DNA of 64,000 nucleotides. Origin: Wohlfahrtiimonas sp. G9077 (lineage in GTDB: Bacteria > Pseudomonadota > Gammaproteobacteria > Cardiobacteriales > Wohlfahrtiimonadaceae). The stretch spans positions 496,001 to 560,000 of the forward strand of contig NZ_NEFD01000001.1 of NCBI RefSeq assembly GCF_002252155.1, in the 5' to 3' direction. A model generated the notes under the pieces. It had not been told where the DNA came from, made no database searches, and saw nothing but the letters and a program-made list of their open reading frames with translations. Made by a program: the position numbers and the translations under genes. Every line of letters starts with the position of its first letter. The first letter of the stretch is position 1. Of the stretch, positions 63,080-64,000 are shown one piece after another.

Positions 63080-64000
63080 ATGATAGACATTCAAATGCTG
63101 CGTCACAATATTGATGAAGTGGCAGAGCGTCTGAGCACGCGTGGTTTTACGTTAGATAAAGCACAATTTATCGAATTAGATGAACAACGTAAGAAACTGC
63201 AAGTAGAAGTTCAAGAGTTACAAAATGCCCGCAACGTCAATGCAAAACGCATCGGTCAAGCGAAGGCAAAAGGCGAAAATATTGACGAAATTTTAAAGGA
63301 AGTGTCGAACAATTCCGCGAAATTAGAAGCCTTACAAAAAGAATTAAATGTCGTTTTAGATGACATCAATCAAATTTTAATGGCGGTGCCAAACTTACCG
63401 GATGCCTCTGTGCCCGTCGGTAAAGATGAAAATGACAACGTCGAAGTGCGCAGATGGGGCACGCCACGTGAATTTAGCTTTCAACCGAAAGATCACGTAG
63501 AACTTGGTAGTAACAATGGCGGCATTGATGCAGAAGCCGGCGTTAAAATTACTGGTTCTCGCTTTGCAGTGCTGCGCGCAGGCGTTGCACGTTTACACCG
63601 TGCATTGGCGCAATTTATGCTCGATTTACACACAGAAGAACATGGCTATACTGAGCTCAATGTGCCGATGATTGTCAATGGCGACAGTTTACGCGGCACC
63701 GGTCAATTGCCAAAATTTGGTGAAGATCTCTTTAAACTCACGGGCGAGGATGAATATTATTTGATTCCGACGGCAGAAGTGCCTGTGACAAACTTAGTGC
63801 GCGGTGAAATCGTCCCTGAAAGTGATCTACCGTTACAATTTGTGGCACACAGCGGCTGCTTTAGATCAGAAGCCGGCAGCTATGGCCGCGATACGCGCGG
63901 TTTGATCCGCATGCATCAGTTTGAAAAAGTGGAAATGGTGCATTTAGCACACCCTGAAAAATCGTTTGAACAATTAGAGTTGATGACGCGCCACGCCGAA
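63080..64000 (+). CDS. serS: Seryl-tRNA synthetase, C-terminus cut by window edge
   Basis: 307 codons are visible of an enzyme of about 430 residues. The N-terminal long coiled-coil arm for tRNA(Ser) (residues about 25-105, including [19 protein letters not shown]) precedes the class II catalytic domain, with [44 protein letters not shown] and motif 2 [20 protein letters not shown]. Start ATG 63080 follows AAGGGA. The motif 3 end is outside the window. Confidence 0.97.
   Translation, partial: MIDIQMLRHNIDEVAERLSTRGFTLDKAQFIELDEQRKKLQVEVQELQNARNVNAKRIGQAKAKGENIDEILKEVSNNSAKLEALQKELNVVLDDINQILMAVPNLPDASVPVGKDENDNVEVRRWGTPREFSFQPKDHVELGSNNGGIDAEAGVKITGSRFAVLRAGVARLHRALAQFMLDLHTEEHGYTELNVPMIVNGDSLRGTGQLPKFGEDLFKLTGEDEYYLIPTAEVPVTNLVRGEIVPESDLPLQFVAHSGCFRSEAGSYGRDTRGLIRMHQFEKVEMVHLAHPEKSFEQLELMTRHAE

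Overview
The window looks like ordinary chromosome of a Gram-negative gammaproteobacterium of moderate-to-low GC. The evidence is Kdo synthesis (kdsA), BamE, lipoproteins, FeoABC, an RF2 frameshift site and several gammaproteobacterial gene pairs (rhlB/trxA, xerD/dsbC, artPIQM). Gene content and composition would fit the Wohlfahrtiimonas/Ignatzschineria group, but that is an impression and not a demonstrated assignment. Coding density is high. I see no rRNA, tRNA, CRISPR array, prophage or insertion sequence.

Layout. 1-5.8 kb: lactate use, with a lactate permease (cut by the window edge) and an FAD/Fe-S D-lactate dehydrogenase divergent from the FMN L-lactate dehydrogenase lldD. 5.9-7.8 kb: dbpA helicase and a shortened DsbC-like protein. 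7.8-13.4 kb: fructose PTS operon fruBKA, with FruB an IIA-HPr-EI fusion. 13.4-19.7 kb: tex, a D-Ala-D-Ala dipeptidase/DUF819 membrane protein pair, and a PACE efflux protein divergent from a MocR regulator. 19.9-24.8 kb: a leftward run rhlB, small lipoprotein, MidA-like methyltransferase, YcxB-like protein, modE, esterase. 25-31.7 kb: trxA, tpx, prfB (frameshifted), small membrane proteins, RNase D, then bamE-mgsA-kdsA-maf and a TPR protein. 31.8-36.3 kb: artPIQM-xerD-dsbC. 36.4-46.7 kb: P-loop protein/Mth938 pair, corA, Fur-box-controlled feoABC, an OsmC protein, apaH, a TPR protein, a UPF0149 protein, a LysE exporter and an orphan cobT. 46.7-52 kb: FMN reductase, metY with its leader, hemW, nadE, pncB. 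52-58 kb: yqaA, mscL, sbcC, sbcD and an unknown small protein. 58-64 kb: TRAP transporter dctPQM, a TehB-like methyltransferase, a di-haem peroxidase and serS (cut by the window edge).

The most interesting find is the metY leader (about 48,668-48,876). Reading leftward it holds a promoter, then a 12-residue reading frame MNLLFVIEMMML with three consecutive Met codons just before its stop, then RNA segments that can pair in mutually exclusive ways, then an intrinsic terminator just upstream of the metY ribosome binding site. This is the anatomy of ribosome-mediated transcription attenuation, here apparently sensing charged Met-tRNA and controlling direct sulfhydrylation of O-acetylhomoserine. 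I see neither a SAM-I riboswitch core nor MetJ boxes there.

Other notable points: a KdsA with all four metal ligands at the spacing of the metal-dependent class; a RNase D with only one HRDC domain; a DsbC paralogue that has lost its dimerisation domain; a long AT-rich palindrome upstream of fruB that resembles a Fur box; and several convergent gene pairs with no gap between stop codons.
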